This document shows, piece by piece, positions 17,189 through 26,582 of a stretch of 64,000 nt of DNA (position 1 is the stretch's first letter; each line of letters begins with the position of its first letter). The position numbers and the translations under genes are program-made. Under the pieces are notes generated by a model. The model searched no databases. It was not told the origin of the DNA and saw nothing but the letters and a program-made list of their open reading frames with translations. This stretch comes from CAVQAH01 sp963784195 (lineage in GTDB: Bacteria > Acidobacteriota > Vicinamibacteria > Vicinamibacterales > 2-12-FULL-66-21), in NCBI GenBank assembly GCA_963784195.1, contig CAWARA010000001.1:59116-123115 (forward strand), read 5' to 3'.

Positions 17189-18365
17189 ATGCTCACTGTT
17201 CTCGCCGTCGCCGGTTACCGCTCGATTCGTGACCTCGCTGTCCGGCTTCGTCGTCTCAATCTGGTCACAGGTCCGAACGGCAGCGGCAAGTCGAATCTCT
17301 ATCGCGCGCTCCGCTTGCTGGCCGAGACAGCGCAGGGACGGGTGATCCCGTGGCTGGCGCGCGAAGGCGGGCTGCCGTCGACGCTGTGGGCCGGTCCCGA
17401 AACGATCTCGCGCGCCATGAAGCGTGGCGAGCAACCCGTGCAGGGTGGACCACGCAGGCGGGTCGTGAGCCTCCGCCTCGGATTCTCGGGCGACGAGTTC
17501 GGCTACGCGATCGATCTCGGGTTGCCACCGCCTTCCGGGAAGAGTCCACCGTCACCGTTCACACACGATCCCGAGATCAAACGCGAGTGCATCTGGAACG
17601 GGCCGGTGATGCGGCCGTCGACGTTGCTGGTCGATCGCCGCGGACCCCTCGTGCGGGCGCGCGCGGAAAGCGGCGAGTGGAACGTCGTCTCGCAGACCCT
17701 TGCGACGTTCGACACGATGATGACCGAGTGTGCCGATCCGCGGAATACGCCCGAGATGCTGTTGATCCGCGACCAGATCCGAGGCTGGCGTTTCTACGAT
17801 CAGCTGCGCACGGACGCGGGTGCGCCGGCCAGGTCGCCCCAGATCGGCACGCATACCCCGGTGCTGAGCCACGACGGCGCCGATCTGGCTGCCGCGCTGG
17901 CGACGATCCGCGAAATCGGTGACTCCGATGCGTTGATCGAATCGGTGGCTGACGCGTTTCCGGGCGCAAGCGTCAGCGTGGAAACGGACAACGGCCGCTT
18001 CGAAGTCGAGATGCAGCAGCCAGGTCTGCTACGACCGCTGAAAGGTGCGGAGCTTTCGGATGGCACGCTGCGCTATCTGCTCTGGATCGCTGCGCTGCTC
18101 ACGCCTCGGCCACCCGGGCTGATGGTACTCAACGAACCGGAGACCAGCTTGCACCCCGATCTCCTGCCGGCGCTGGCGCGACTGATCATGAGAGCGGCGG
18201 AGCGAACGCAGGTCATCGTCGTGTCGCACGCCGTTGGCCTGATCGACGCGCTTCAGGGCGCAGCCCGAGTGTCATTCGGTCACGCTCGACAAGCCTCTCG
18301 GGGAAACGACGGTTCGTGGCGTCGAGCTGCTCGACAGGCCGAACTGGCAATGGCCAGCACGTTGA
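17189..18365 (+). CDS. AAA family ATPase (RecF/OLD-like, stand-alone)
   Basis: About 391 residues. Walker A is GPNGSGKSNL at about 29-38 after MLTVLAVAGYRSI; the second half has GTLRYLLWIAALL and Walker B GLMVLNEPETSLHPDLLP, then VVSHAVGLIDAL. This is the AAA_21-type layout, with no C-terminal TOPRIM nuclease. One extra C at 18264-18266 must be removed; the frame then ends ...RPNWQWPAR at 18365, the usual tail of this family. ATG 17189 is chosen because it begins the conserved first strand; the ribosome site is weak. Role unknown. Confidence 0.8.
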
Positions 18366-18449
18366 CACGGCCTGCGCCAGCCGCGGCGCTTGCGTGCCGC
18401 CGTGTAGAATAACTACCTCTCGAATCAACCAACAGGGGAGTGCATTCGC

Positions 18450-18905
18450 ATGCCAATCACCGATGATGTGCAGCTCGGGTCCGGCGTCAAGATTTTCCAT
18501 CCACAGCTCGTCAACTTGTACGGCTGCCGCATCGGCGCAGACACGAAGGTCGGAGCGTTCGTCGAGGTGCAGAAGAACGCATTCATCGGAGAGCGGTGCA
18601 AGATCTCGTCGCACACGTTCATCTGCGAGGGCGTCACGATCGAGGACGAGGTCTTCGTCGGTCACGGCGTGATGTTCATCAACGATCGCTTCCCGCGCGC
18701 CACGGCCGGCGGGGCGCTGCAGACCGAAGCGGATTGGGAAGTGGTCCCGACGGTCATCAAGAAGGGTGCATCGATTGGCAGCGGCGCCGTGATCATGTGC
18801 GGCATCACCATCGGCGAGCGCGCGCTCATCGGCGCCGGCGCCGTCGTCACCCGCAACGTCCCGGCTGACGCCGTCGTGAAGGGCGTGCCTGCCCGGGTGC
18901 GCTGA
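18450..18905 (+). CDS. Left-handed beta-helix N-acetyltransferase (WlbB/WbpD-like)
   Basis: 151 residues made of hexapeptide repeats (IGADTKVGAFVEVQKNAFIGERCKI; GASIGSGAVIMCGITIGERALIGAGAVV) ending KGVPARVR. This matches the acetyl-CoA-dependent acetyltransferases that act on UDP-3-amino sugars in surface polysaccharide synthesis. CKISSHTFICEGVTI and the FINDRFPRA loop are typical. There is no sugar cluster around it. It is preceded by AACAGGGGAG before the ATG. Confidence 0.85.
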   Translation: MPITDDVQLGSGVKIFHPQLVNLYGCRIGADTKVGAFVEVQKNAFIGERCKISSHTFICEGVTIEDEVFVGHGVMFINDRFPRATAGGALQTEADWEVVPTVIKKGASIGSGAVIMCGITIGERALIGAGAVVTRNVPADAVVKGVPARVR

Positions 18906-18986
18906 CCCGCCAGTACAGACCCTCCCCGCGGACGAGTAATAGGGCTGGTGGGCGCGTCGCAAGCTTGACGCGCCGAGGATGCATTG

Positions 18987-19385
18987 ATGGACCAGCTCAA
19001 TCTGTTCGCGGTCGTTGCCGCGGCGGTCTCGTCGTTCGTGATCGGAGGGCTCTGGTATTCGCCGCTGCTGTTCCAGAGAGTCTGGATGGCGGCGAACAAC
19101 TTCAAGGAGTCCGACCTCCAGAACGCCAACATGGCGATGATCTTCGGCCTCTCCTTCGTCTTCGCACTGGTCATGGCGCTGAACCTGGCCATGTTCCTCA
19201 ACGCGCCGGACACCACCCTTTCCTGGGGCGCGACGGCTGGCGGGCTCACGGCGATCTGGGTCGCTCTGGGGATTGGGACGGTCGCGCTGTTCGAGCGGCG
19301 GCCGTGGTCCTACACGCTCGTGAACGGCGGCTACTGGCTGGTCGCCCTGGTCGTCATGGGTGCGATCATCGGAGGCTGGCGCTGA
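18987..19385 (+). CDS. DUF1761 family membrane protein
   Basis: 132 residues with four membrane helices, starting MDQLNLFAVVAAAVSSFVIG and including the family hallmark GGLWYSPLLF. ATG 18987 has GAGGAT eight bases upstream. Function unknown. It follows the acetyltransferase by about 80 nt on the same strand. Confidence 0.85.
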   Translation: MDQLNLFAVVAAAVSSFVIGGLWYSPLLFQRVWMAANNFKESDLQNANMAMIFGLSFVFALVMALNLAMFLNAPDTTLSWGATAGGLTAIWVALGIGTVALFERRPWSYTLVNGGYWLVALVVMGAIIGGWR

Positions 19386-19514
19386 ACACGCGCGGCTGAC
19401 GGCCGCTCCGCGATCGACAGCTCAGCAATCGTGCTGGCGCACGCCTCCAATCGATGGCATTTGCATGCAGAAGTGTGCATGCTCGCCGAGAGCGGGCACC
19501 GCGCCCGATCTGAT

Positions 19515-19934
19515 TCAGTGGCTGGAGGGCTGACGGCTCGCTGCGGGCTTGATGTCTTTCAGGATGAAGAGGACCTCGCCGGGCCTGATGAGGCCGAGCT
19601 CACGGCGGGCGATCGATTCGATGGTTCCAGGGTCGCCCTGCAGCCGGCCGATCGTTTCGCGCAGCCGCGCGTTTTCGACCCGCAGCCGCTCGACGGCCGC
19701 TGCCACGTCTCTCGACTGACGCCGGGCTCGCATGGTCTCCACGAGCCCTTTCTCGCCAATCAACGCATCGACAACCAGTACGATCGTCACGAACACCAGG
19801 AGAAAGTTCAGGCCGCGGCGCCACCGCGGCAGCCCTGACGGCGGCTGCATCTGCTTGCGCCTGAGCGGTTCTGGGCCGTCTTTGCGGCGGACCACAGGCG
19901 CGGCTGGGATGGTGTTCTCGGGGGAGCGCGGCAT
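19515..19934 (-). CDS. FtsB/DivIC-type septum formation initiator
   Basis: 139 residues from ATG 19934: a basic, disordered N-terminal tail, one membrane helix (LNFLLVFVTIVLVVDALIG) and a leucine coiled coil (VAAAVERLRVENARLRETIGRLQGD) followed by ARRELGLIRPGEVLF, the family's closing motif. It should sit in the divisome with FtsQ and FtsL. A later Met (MQPPSGLP...) is a possible shorter start. Divergent from cutA. Confidence 0.85.
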   Translation of the reverse strand: MPRSPENTIPAAPVVRRKDGPEPLRRKQMQPPSGLPRWRRGLNFLLVFVTIVLVVDALIGEKGLVETMRARRQSRDVAAAVERLRVENARLRETIGRLQGDPGTIESIARRELGLIRPGEVLFILKDIKPAASRQPSSH

Positions 19935-20030
19935 GCGTGTTTGGGGACGGTCCTTTGTACAATAGTTTCGTCCCGAGCGCCGCGCGAAAGTAGGGGCCCT
20001 CACAAAAATGCCACGGAGGCTGAAGCCCGC

Positions 20031-20357
20031 ATGAATTCCGACTACGTAATGGTCCTGACGACGCTGCCATCCGATGCGGATGGGGCGGGGTTCGCCCGCG
20101 CGCTCGTCGAGGAGCGCCTGGCTGCATGCGTGAATCTTCTGTCCACGATGGAGTCCGTGTATCGCTGGGAAGGGCGCGTCGAACGCGAGGTCGAGCGCCA
20201 GGTGGTGATCAAGACATCACGCGAGCGGGTGGTGGCGCTGTGGGATCGCGTGCGCGAGCTTCACCCGTACGAGGTTCCCGAATTCATCGTGCTCCCCATC
20301 GTCGACGGCAACGAGGCGTACCTGAGGTGGGTGGGTGAGGGCACCAAGCTGCCCTGA
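20031..20357 (+). CDS. cutA: Divalent-cation tolerance protein CutA
   Basis: 108 residues, the standard CutA1 length. Hallmarks are visible: ARALVEERLAACVNLL, YRWEGRVE, VIKTSRERV and HPYEVPEFIVLP. It forms a trimeric ferredoxin-like fold; a role in copper tolerance is reported but debated. GGAGG lies 11 nt before the ATG, and a TACAAT -10-like box about 70 nt upstream, in the gap shared with the divergent ftsB-like gene. Confidence 0.93.
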   Translation: MNSDYVMVLTTLPSDADGAGFARALVEERLAACVNLLSTMESVYRWEGRVEREVERQVVIKTSRERVVALWDRVRELHPYEVPEFIVLPIVDGNEAYLRWVGEGTKLP

Positions 20358-20362
20358 ATGAA

Positions 20363-20447
20363 GATGGGCGATGGGCGATGGGCGATGGGCGATGGAAACC
20401 CGAGCCTGTTTTCGCCGTCGCCCATCGCCCATTGCCCATCGCCCATC
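20363..20447. repeat. Perfect heptamer foldback array (GATGGGC), probable two-way terminator
   Basis: Four exact copies of GATGGGC (20363-20390) face four copies of GCCCATC/GCCCATT (20420-20447) across a 29-nt loop, giving a 28-bp stem with one mismatch. It lies six bases after the cutA stop and 15 before the stop of the convergent cystathionine gamma-synthase gene. Confidence 0.85.
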
Positions 20448-20461
20448 ACTTCAGGCGCCTA

Positions 20462-21613
20462 CTATCCGAGCGCTTGCTCGATGTCGTCGATCAGATCCTG
20501 AGAATCTTCGATCCCTGCTGAGATCCTGACCAGGCTGTCGGTCAGCCCGATCGCCTTCCGGCGTTCTGGCGGAACAGAGGCGTGCGTCATCGACGCCGGG
20601 TGGGAGATCAACGTCTCGACGCCGCCCAGGCTTTCAGCCAGCGCCATCAACCGCACGCGGTTGAGGACGCGCCGCGCGCCCTCGAACGATCCCACGTCGA
20701 ACGACAGCATGCCACCGAAACCCTGCATCTGCCGGCGCGCCAAATCGTGCTGCGGATGCGTCGTGAGGCCTGGGTAGAAGACACGCTCGACCTTCGGGTG
20801 CGAGGCCAGGAACTCCGCCAGGGCAAGACCGTTCGCATTGTGCTGTGCCATGCGCAGCGCGAGCGTCTTCGTTCCGCGCAGCACGAGCCATGAATCGAAC
20901 GGACTGAGGATTGCGCCTTCCGCGTTCTGAATGAACTGCAGCCACTGGATATCGTCGTCTCGCACGGCGATGACGATGCCGCCCACGCTGTCGCTGTGGC
21001 CGTTCAGGTATTTGGTCGTGCTGTGGATCACGAGATCCGCGCCCGACTCGATCGGCCGTTGAACGCACGGGCTCGCGAACGTGTTGTCGACAACGAGCCG
21101 TACGTTGCGCGCGTGAGCGATCTCCGCCGCGCGCGCCAGGTCGGTCAGCCGCATGACCGGATTGGTGGGCGTCTCGACGAACAGCATCTTCGTCTCGGGC
21201 CGCATCGCCTGCTCGATCAGGTCCAGCCGTGACGTGTCCACGTACGAGAACGTCAGCTTGTACTTGGTCAGGACCTTGTCGAAGAGCCTGAAGGTGCCAC
21301 CGTAAGTGTTGTCGGTCACCACCACGTGGTCGCCGGCCTCGAGCATGGTCGCGGTCGCGCCGATCGCGGCCATGCCCGATGCGAATGCGTACGCCGCCTT
21401 GCCGCCCTCGATTGCCGCCACGTTGCGTTCGAGCGCCGCCCGCGTCGGGTTCTGCGTGCGTGCGTACTCGTAACCCTTGTGACGGCCGAGCTCGTCCTGA
21501 ACGTAGGTCGATGTCTGATAAATCGGAGTGATGATGGCGCCGGTCGAGGGGTCCGGCTCCTGGCCGGCGTGAATACAGATGGTCGAGAAACGCGCGGTGT
21601 CAGGCAGCTTCAC
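20462..21613 (-). CDS. metB: Cystathionine gamma-synthase / trans-sulfuration PLP enzyme
   Basis: 383 residues, full length for the Cys/Met-metabolism PLP family. The PLP-binding Lys is K201 in HSTTKYLNGHSD; PIYQTSTYVQ, ASGMAAI and LFVETPTNP are also present, and the C-terminus ends VRISAGIEDSQDLIDDIEQAL. It may make cystathionine from activated homoserine, or cleave it (MetC/CGL-like); the sequence alone does not settle which. No met neighbours are present. Divergent from the SpoIIE-type phosphatase gene. Confidence 0.85.
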   Translation of the reverse strand: MKLPDTARFSTICIHAGQEPDPSTGAIITPIYQTSTYVQDELGRHKGYEYARTQNPTRAALERNVAAIEGGKAAYAFASGMAAIGATATMLEAGDHVVVTDNTYGGTFRLFDKVLTKYKLTFSYVDTSRLDLIEQAMRPETKMLFVETPTNPVMRLTDLARAAEIAHARNVRLVVDNTFASPCVQRPIESGADLVIHSTTKYLNGHSDSVGGIVIAVRDDDIQWLQFIQNAEGAILSPFDSWLVLRGTKTLALRMAQHNANGLALAEFLASHPKVERVFYPGLTTHPQHDLARRQMQGFGGMLSFDVGSFEGARRVLNRVRLMALAESLGGVETLISHPASMTHASVPPERRKAIGLTDSLVRISAGIEDSQDLIDDIEQALG

Positions 21614-21723
21614 TCACGTCACTCCGGGGCGGTGATGGACGAGGTCTGCCCAGCGGATGACCCGAGGGCAACGGCTGAAATTCGGCAGTACCGATAGTCT
21701 GTTATCATTCGATTTTCAATTCG

Positions 21724-23871
21724 ATGCCACCTACCCGACTCGCGGAAACGCCAGCGCCGGCTCGTCGCCGGCAGGCCCTCCCGAGTCTGCCGTTGCCTCC
21801 TCCTGAACCTCCGCGCTCCGCTCGGGATGTCCTGCTCCGATCGTGGGCCGGCCGCCTGTTCATCGTCGCGGTCATCACGAAGTTTCTGGCTGCGCTGTTT
21901 CGCGTGGGAGGGGAGCCGCCGGCGTTCATCCAGGTTCTGAGCAGCATCGCCACGCTGGCGATGGCGACATCCCTGGTCTATTTCATCGCGCGCCTCTTCA
22001 TCATGATCAAGAGGCGCCTGCTGTGGCGTGTCCGGCGGAAGTTGATCCTTTCGTACATCTTCATCGGCGTCGTGCCGGCACTGCTGATCCTGTTCTTCTT
22101 CCTCCTCGGGGCAGCGGTGTTCTCGATGAACGTCAGCGCGTATCTGTTCAAGGACGGGTACGACGACGTGATTCGCGACGCCAGCGTGTTGAGCGACGCG
22201 GCGGCCGTAGAGATTGCGCGCATGCCGGCGTCGGCGGCCGAAACGATCGCCAGGGTTCAACGCAACGGCGCACGCACGCGGAACTATGCGTCGTTGTCGA
22301 TGCTCTTCGTGCCGGCGCCGGGATCGAAGCTCGCTCGCGTCTCGGCAGGGGAGTGGAAACACGCGCCTGTTCCCGATGATGTTCCAGCCTGGGTCGGCGC
22401 CGGTGGTTTCGAAGGCACGGTCGTCGTGCCCGATTCGGAAACGGCGACCGGCACGTCGCTCGTGATCCGCTCGGTCAAGCCGGCGTTGGCGGGCTCCACG
22501 CGCCTGGGCTACGTCGTGGCGGACGTTCCCGTGGATGGCTCGCTGATCGATCAGCTCTACGAGACGACCGGCATACGGTCCGCCGTACCAGAAGTCCACG
22601 CGTCGGCACCCGGCGGCGCGCTGACGGAAGGGGCCAGGGCCGCAGCGCCGCAGCCAGACGAGTTCGTCCTCTTCGGGCGCAGCGTGGCGTTCTTCGATGC
22701 GCACGAGTGGCTCACCGGAAAGAATACGCGCACGACCTTTCCGATGAAATACCGGCTGAGCGAGATCTACGGGCGGCTCGTCACCGCGCAGTCCGCCCAG
22801 GTCGGCTCGATGAGCGTCGCGCAAGCCATTCTCTCGGCGCTGATCCTCGTCGCGGTGCTGTTCCTGATCATCCAGATGGCCGCGCTGACCATGGGACTGG
22901 CGCTGGCGCGGTCGATCACGAGCTCGATTCACGAGCTCTTCATGGGAACCGAACGCGTCCGCCAGGGCGACTTCGCCCATCGCATCGAGATCACCACCAA
23001 GGACCAGCTCGGGGAGCTCGCGGATTCGTTCAACCAGATGACCGGCAGCATCGAGAACCTGCTGCTGACCGCAGCCGAGAAGAAGCGCCTCGAGGAAGAG
23101 CTCAGGATCGCCCGGGAGATCCAGATGTCGTTGCTGCCCCGAGGACCGCTCGAGATGCCGGGTCTCGCCGTCACGGCGCTCTGCGTGCCCGCGCGCGAGG
23201 TGGGGGGCGACTACTACGACTTCTTCATCCTCGGCCCCGAACGGGTCGGCATCATCATTGCCGACGTGTCGGGGAAGGGCACGTCCGCGGCGTTGTACAT
23301 GGCGGAGCTCAAGGGTCTCCTGCTCTCGCTCAGCCAAATCCACCATTCACCGCGCAAACTGCTGCTCGAGGTCAACCGGATCATCTCCGAGAATCTCGAC
23401 AGTCGCAGCTTCATCACCATGACCTATGCCGTCCTCGACCTCGGCAAAGGCGTGATGACCTACGCCAGGGCTGGCCACACGCCCCTCATCTACCTTCCCG
23501 GCCCGGGCGCTGCCGTTCCGGATGCGCAGATCCTCATCCCGAGCGGCATGGTCCTCGGACTGCGTATCGACGGCGCCGCGGAAAAGTTCGCCGAGCTGCT
23601 CGAGGAAGAACAGATCCCGCTCAACAATGGTGACGTCATCGTGCTGTACACCGATGGCATCACCGAGGCGATGAACTCCGCGAGCGATCTCTTCGGCGAT
23701 CATCGGCTCAGCCGGATCATCGAGGAGCACGGCCATCTCGAGTCCGGCGAGCTGCGCGAGCGCATCCTCCGCGAGATCGAAGCGTTCGTCGGCAGTGCCG
23801 ATCAGCACGACGACATGACGATGATCCTGATGAAGATCGACCGGGCCGAGGTGGCTCGGGTAGCGGTGTAA
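21724..23871 (+). CDS. Membrane PP2C-type (SpoIIE) phosphatase with HAMP domain
   Basis: 715 residues: a proline-rich cytoplasmic start, membrane helices near 45-65, 75-95 and 110-135, an extracytoplasmic sensor region, another helix near 375-395, a HAMP domain (TERVRQGDFAHRIEI...) and a SpoIIE catalytic domain with REVGGDYYDFF, IADVSGKGTSAALYMAEL, TYARAGHTPLIYL and VLYTDGITEAMN. Such proteins dephosphorylate anti-sigma-factor antagonists after an outside signal. No partner kinase or antagonist gene is adjacent. It ends one base before the next ATG, so it is co-transcribed with the amidohydrolase. Confidence 0.9.
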   Translation: MPPTRLAETPAPARRRQALPSLPLPPPEPPRSARDVLLRSWAGRLFIVAVITKFLAALFRVGGEPPAFIQVLSSIATLAMATSLVYFIARLFIMIKRRLLWRVRRKLILSYIFIGVVPALLILFFFLLGAAVFSMNVSAYLFKDGYDDVIRDASVLSDAAAVEIARMPASAAETIARVQRNGARTRNYASLSMLFVPAPGSKLARVSAGEWKHAPVPDDVPAWVGAGGFEGTVVVPDSETATGTSLVIRSVKPALAGSTRLGYVVADVPVDGSLIDQLYETTGIRSAVPEVHASAPGGALTEGARAAAPQPDEFVLFGRSVAFFDAHEWLTGKNTRTTFPMKYRLSEIYGRLVTAQSAQVGSMSVAQAILSALILVAVLFLIIQMAALTMGLALARSITSSIHELFMGTERVRQGDFAHRIEITTKDQLGELADSFNQMTGSIENLLLTAAEKKRLEEELRIAREIQMSLLPRGPLEMPGLAVTALCVPAREVGGDYYDFFILGPERVGIIIADVSGKGTSAALYMAELKGLLLSLSQIHHSPRKLLLEVNRIISENLDSRSFITMTYAVLDLGKGVMTYARAGHTPLIYLPGPGAAVPDAQILIPSGMVLGLRIDGAAEKFAELLEEEQIPLNNGDVIVLYTDGITEAMNSASDLFGDHRLSRIIEEHGHLESGELRERILREIEAFVGSADQHDDMTMILMKIDRAEVARVAV

Positions 23872-23872
23872 C

Positions 23873-25588
23873 ATGCGACGAACCTGGATTGCAGCCGTGA
23901 CGACTCTTGCCTTGTCTGCTTCGACACCCGAGGCGCAGTCGAACTGCGTCGCCGACATCATCATCGTGAACGCGAACGTGCACACCGTCGATGCCGCGAA
24001 GCCGTCAGCGCAGGCGCTGGCCATCTGCGGCGAGGTGATCGCGAGGGTCGGGACCACGGCCGACGTTCAGCGCCTGGCCGGGCCCAGGACGCGCGTCATC
24101 GATGCCGGCGGCAAGCTGATCGTGCCCGGCTTCAACGACGCCCACGTGCACCTGATCAGCGGCGCCGAGCAGATTGTCGGGGTCGACCTGCGTCCGTCGA
24201 AGGACGAGTCGGACCTGGCCAGCCGATTGCGCGCCCACGTCGCGCGTGTGCCCAAGGGGCGCTGGATCAGGGGCGGCTACTGGGATCACGAGGCGTGGCC
24301 GAGCAAGTCGTTGCCGACCCGCGCGCAGATCGACCAGGCCACGCCGGATCATCCCGTGTTCGTCCAGCGACTCGACGGACACCTGGCGCTCGCCAACAGC
24401 CTGGCCATCAAGCTCGCCGGGGTCACCCGCGACACCGCCGCGCCCGACGGCGGCACGATCGTCCGCGATGCCAGCGGTGAGGCCACGGGCGTCTTCAAAG
24501 ACAACGCGATGGACCTGATTGCCAGGGCCATCCCTCCCGACTCGTTCGAACAGACCCTCGAGAAGGCGCGCGCGGCGCTGAAGCTGGCGGCATCGGTGGG
24601 GGTCACGACGATTCAGGACATGACCGCCGATGCGGCGGAACTGCGCGCGTATCAGGCGCTGCACGCGTCGAACGAGCTGACCGCCAGGATCTACTCGATC
24701 CAGAATCATGGCATCGCGGGACTTCGCGACGCCGGCGTGAGCACCGGGTTCGGCCACGACTGGCTGCGCATCGGCGGCATCAAGCTGTTCGCCGACGGAT
24801 CCATGGGCGCCGGCACCGCGGTGTTCTTCGAGCCATACACCGACGACCCGAAGACGAGCGGCCTGCTCATCCAGTCGCCGGAAGCGCTCGAGAAGGCGAT
24901 GGTCGAAGCCGACGCGGCCGGCTTTCAGCTCATCGTCCACGCGATCGGCGATCGCGCCAATACGATCGTGCTCGACATCCTGGAGCGGATGGCGAAGTCG
25001 ACGGGCGCTCGTGACTGGCGCCCGCGCATCGAGCACGTGCAGGTGGTTCGCCATGAGGACAAGAAGCGCTTCAAAGCGCTTGGCGCGATCGCCTCGATCC
25101 AGCCGAGCCACTGCATCGACGACATGCGTTGGTCCGAAGCGCGCATCGGCCGGGAGCGCAGCCGCATCGCCTACAACTTCAAGTCATTCGTCGATGCCGG
25201 AGCACGCATTGCGTTCGGGACCGATTGGTTCGTCGAGCCGCTGGACCCCATGCTCGGCCTGTATGCCGCGGTGACGCGTCAATTCCCAGACGGAACGCCT
25301 TCAGCCGGATGGTTTCCGGAAGAACGGATCACAATGGCGCAGGCTGTCGAGTACTACACGCTCGGCTCGGCTTACGCCGAGTTCGCGGAGAAGCGGAAGG
25401 GCACGCTCACGGAAGGCAAGCTGGCCGATCTGGTCATTCTGTCGGGTGACCTCTTCAAGATCCCAGCGAAACAGATTCTCGACACGCGGCCGGTCCTGAC
25501 GATGGTCGGAGGGAGGATCGTGTACGAGCGAGACGCGGCAGGCTCGTCAGCCGGCAGCCCGAGGGGCGACCAGACCGGATCCCACTGA
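23873..25588 (+). CDS. Exported amidohydrolase, YtcJ-like
   Basis: 571 residues with a signal peptide (MRRTWIAAVTTLALSASTPEAQ). Metal-binding amidohydrolase motifs are FNDAHVHL near residue 86, IVHAIGDRAN and FGTDWFVEPLDPM near the end; the closing LADLVILSGDLFKIP...VGGRIVYE is typical of the YtcJ (NfdA-like) group. Substrate unknown, perhaps N-substituted formamides or amides. It lies between the phosphatase gene (1-nt gap) and rnc (4-nt gap), so all three probably form one transcript. Confidence 0.88.
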   Translation: MRRTWIAAVTTLALSASTPEAQSNCVADIIIVNANVHTVDAAKPSAQALAICGEVIARVGTTADVQRLAGPRTRVIDAGGKLIVPGFNDAHVHLISGAEQIVGVDLRPSKDESDLASRLRAHVARVPKGRWIRGGYWDHEAWPSKSLPTRAQIDQATPDHPVFVQRLDGHLALANSLAIKLAGVTRDTAAPDGGTIVRDASGEATGVFKDNAMDLIARAIPPDSFEQTLEKARAALKLAASVGVTTIQDMTADAAELRAYQALHASNELTARIYSIQNHGIAGLRDAGVSTGFGHDWLRIGGIKLFADGSMGAGTAVFFEPYTDDPKTSGLLIQSPEALEKAMVEADAAGFQLIVHAIGDRANTIVLDILERMAKSTGARDWRPRIEHVQVVRHEDKKRFKALGAIASIQPSHCIDDMRWSEARIGRERSRIAYNFKSFVDAGARIAFGTDWFVEPLDPMLGLYAAVTRQFPDGTPSAGWFPEERITMAQAVEYYTLGSAYAEFAEKRKGTLTEGKLADLVILSGDLFKIPAKQILDTRPVLTMVGGRIVYERDAAGSSAGSPRGDQTGSH

Positions 25589-25592
25589 CCGC

Positions 25593-26573
25593 ATGGAAGA
25601 CCTGATCGTCATCTTCCGCACGCCTTCGCAGATCGAAGCCGACGTGGTCAAGGGCCTGCTCGACACCCATGGGATCGCGGCGCTCGTGACCTCCGACCTC
25701 TCGCGCACGGCATTTCCCTTTGCGCTCAACGAGCTGCGCGTCGCCGTGAACGTTGTGGACGCCGAGCAGGCGCGCCGCATCATCGATAGCCACCGCGAAG
25801 AGGTGTCGCCAGCACGTGTCGTGCCGTTTGGCAGCGAGTACGAGCCGCTCGAGCGGGTCATCGGTTACCGCTTCCGCGATCGCGGCCTGCTCGAACACGC
25901 GCTCACGCACCGCTCCCGCGTTCACGAAGATGCCAGCGGCGGGGTCATCGACAACGAGTCGCTCGAGTTCCTCGGTGATTCGGTGCTCGGCTTCGTGATC
26001 GCCGACATGCTGTTCCGGCAGTTTCCGCAGCACAACGAGGGCCAGAAGTCGAAGCTCAAAGCGTCGATCGTCTCGGCCACGTCGCTGGCGAGGCTCGGAG
26101 AACGCATCAACCTGGGGGACTATCTGATCCTCGGACGTGGCGAGGAGAAGACCGGCGGCCGCCGCAAGCTGGCGCTGATTGCGGATTGCTTCGAGGCGCT
26201 GATCGCCGCCGTCTTCCTTGACGGTGGCATCGAGGCCGCACAGGGCTTCATCCAGCGGATGTTCGAGGGTCAGATCGAGGAGGCGCGGAAGAGCGGCGCC
26301 GACGCCGCCTTCACCGAGGACTACAAATCCGCGTTGCAGGAATGGCTGCAGTCGCACGATCGGGGCCTTCCCGCGTACCGGCTCGTCTCAGAGATTGGTC
26401 CCGCGCACCGCCGCCGCTTCGAGGTCGAGGTGCTGGTCCACGGTCACGCGCTCGCCAAGGCCGAAGGCCGCAGCAAGAAAGAAGCGGCACAAGCTGCTGC
26501 CAAGGCCGCGCTCGCGCGCCTGAGCGACGAAGGAATCTGGACGGGGGAGGCCAACGCTGAGGGTGGGGAATGA
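25593..26573 (+). CDS. rnc: Ribonuclease III with N-terminal DUF2007 domain
   Basis: 326 residues, about 90 longer than a usual RNase III. Residues 1-70 (EDLIVIFRTPSQIEADVVKGLL...) match DUF2007, a small domain normally found alone. The RNase III domain follows: ERVIGYRFRDRGLLEHALTHRS, signature NESLEFLGDSVLG (121-133), second metal site ADCFEALIAAVFLDGG, and a dsRNA-binding domain (DYKSALQEWLQ ... GRSKKEAAQAAAKAAL). Catalytic residues look complete, so it should cut double-stranded RNA. The fusion sits in one continuous frame with no sign of error. Confidence 0.93.
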   Translation: MEDLIVIFRTPSQIEADVVKGLLDTHGIAALVTSDLSRTAFPFALNELRVAVNVVDAEQARRIIDSHREEVSPARVVPFGSEYEPLERVIGYRFRDRGLLEHALTHRSRVHEDASGGVIDNESLEFLGDSVLGFVIADMLFRQFPQHNEGQKSKLKASIVSATSLARLGERINLGDYLILGRGEEKTGGRRKLALIADCFEALIAAVFLDGGIEAAQGFIQRMFEGQIEEARKSGADAAFTEDYKSALQEWLQSHDRGLPAYRLVSEIGPAHRRRFEVEVLVHGHALAKAEGRSKKEAAQAAAKAALARLSDEGIWTGEANAEGGE

Positions 26574-26582
26574 GTCGTAACG

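Noticed and set aside
20363..20447. CRISPR array
   Set aside because: Units are 7 bases with no spacers, and the two arms are inverted rather than direct. The same holds for the other heptamer, 9-mer and 12-mer arrays.
21619..23346. 575-codon open frame opposite the SpoIIE-type phosphatase
   Set aside because: The phosphatase frame has all catalytic motifs; the antisense product is low-complexity charged sequence.
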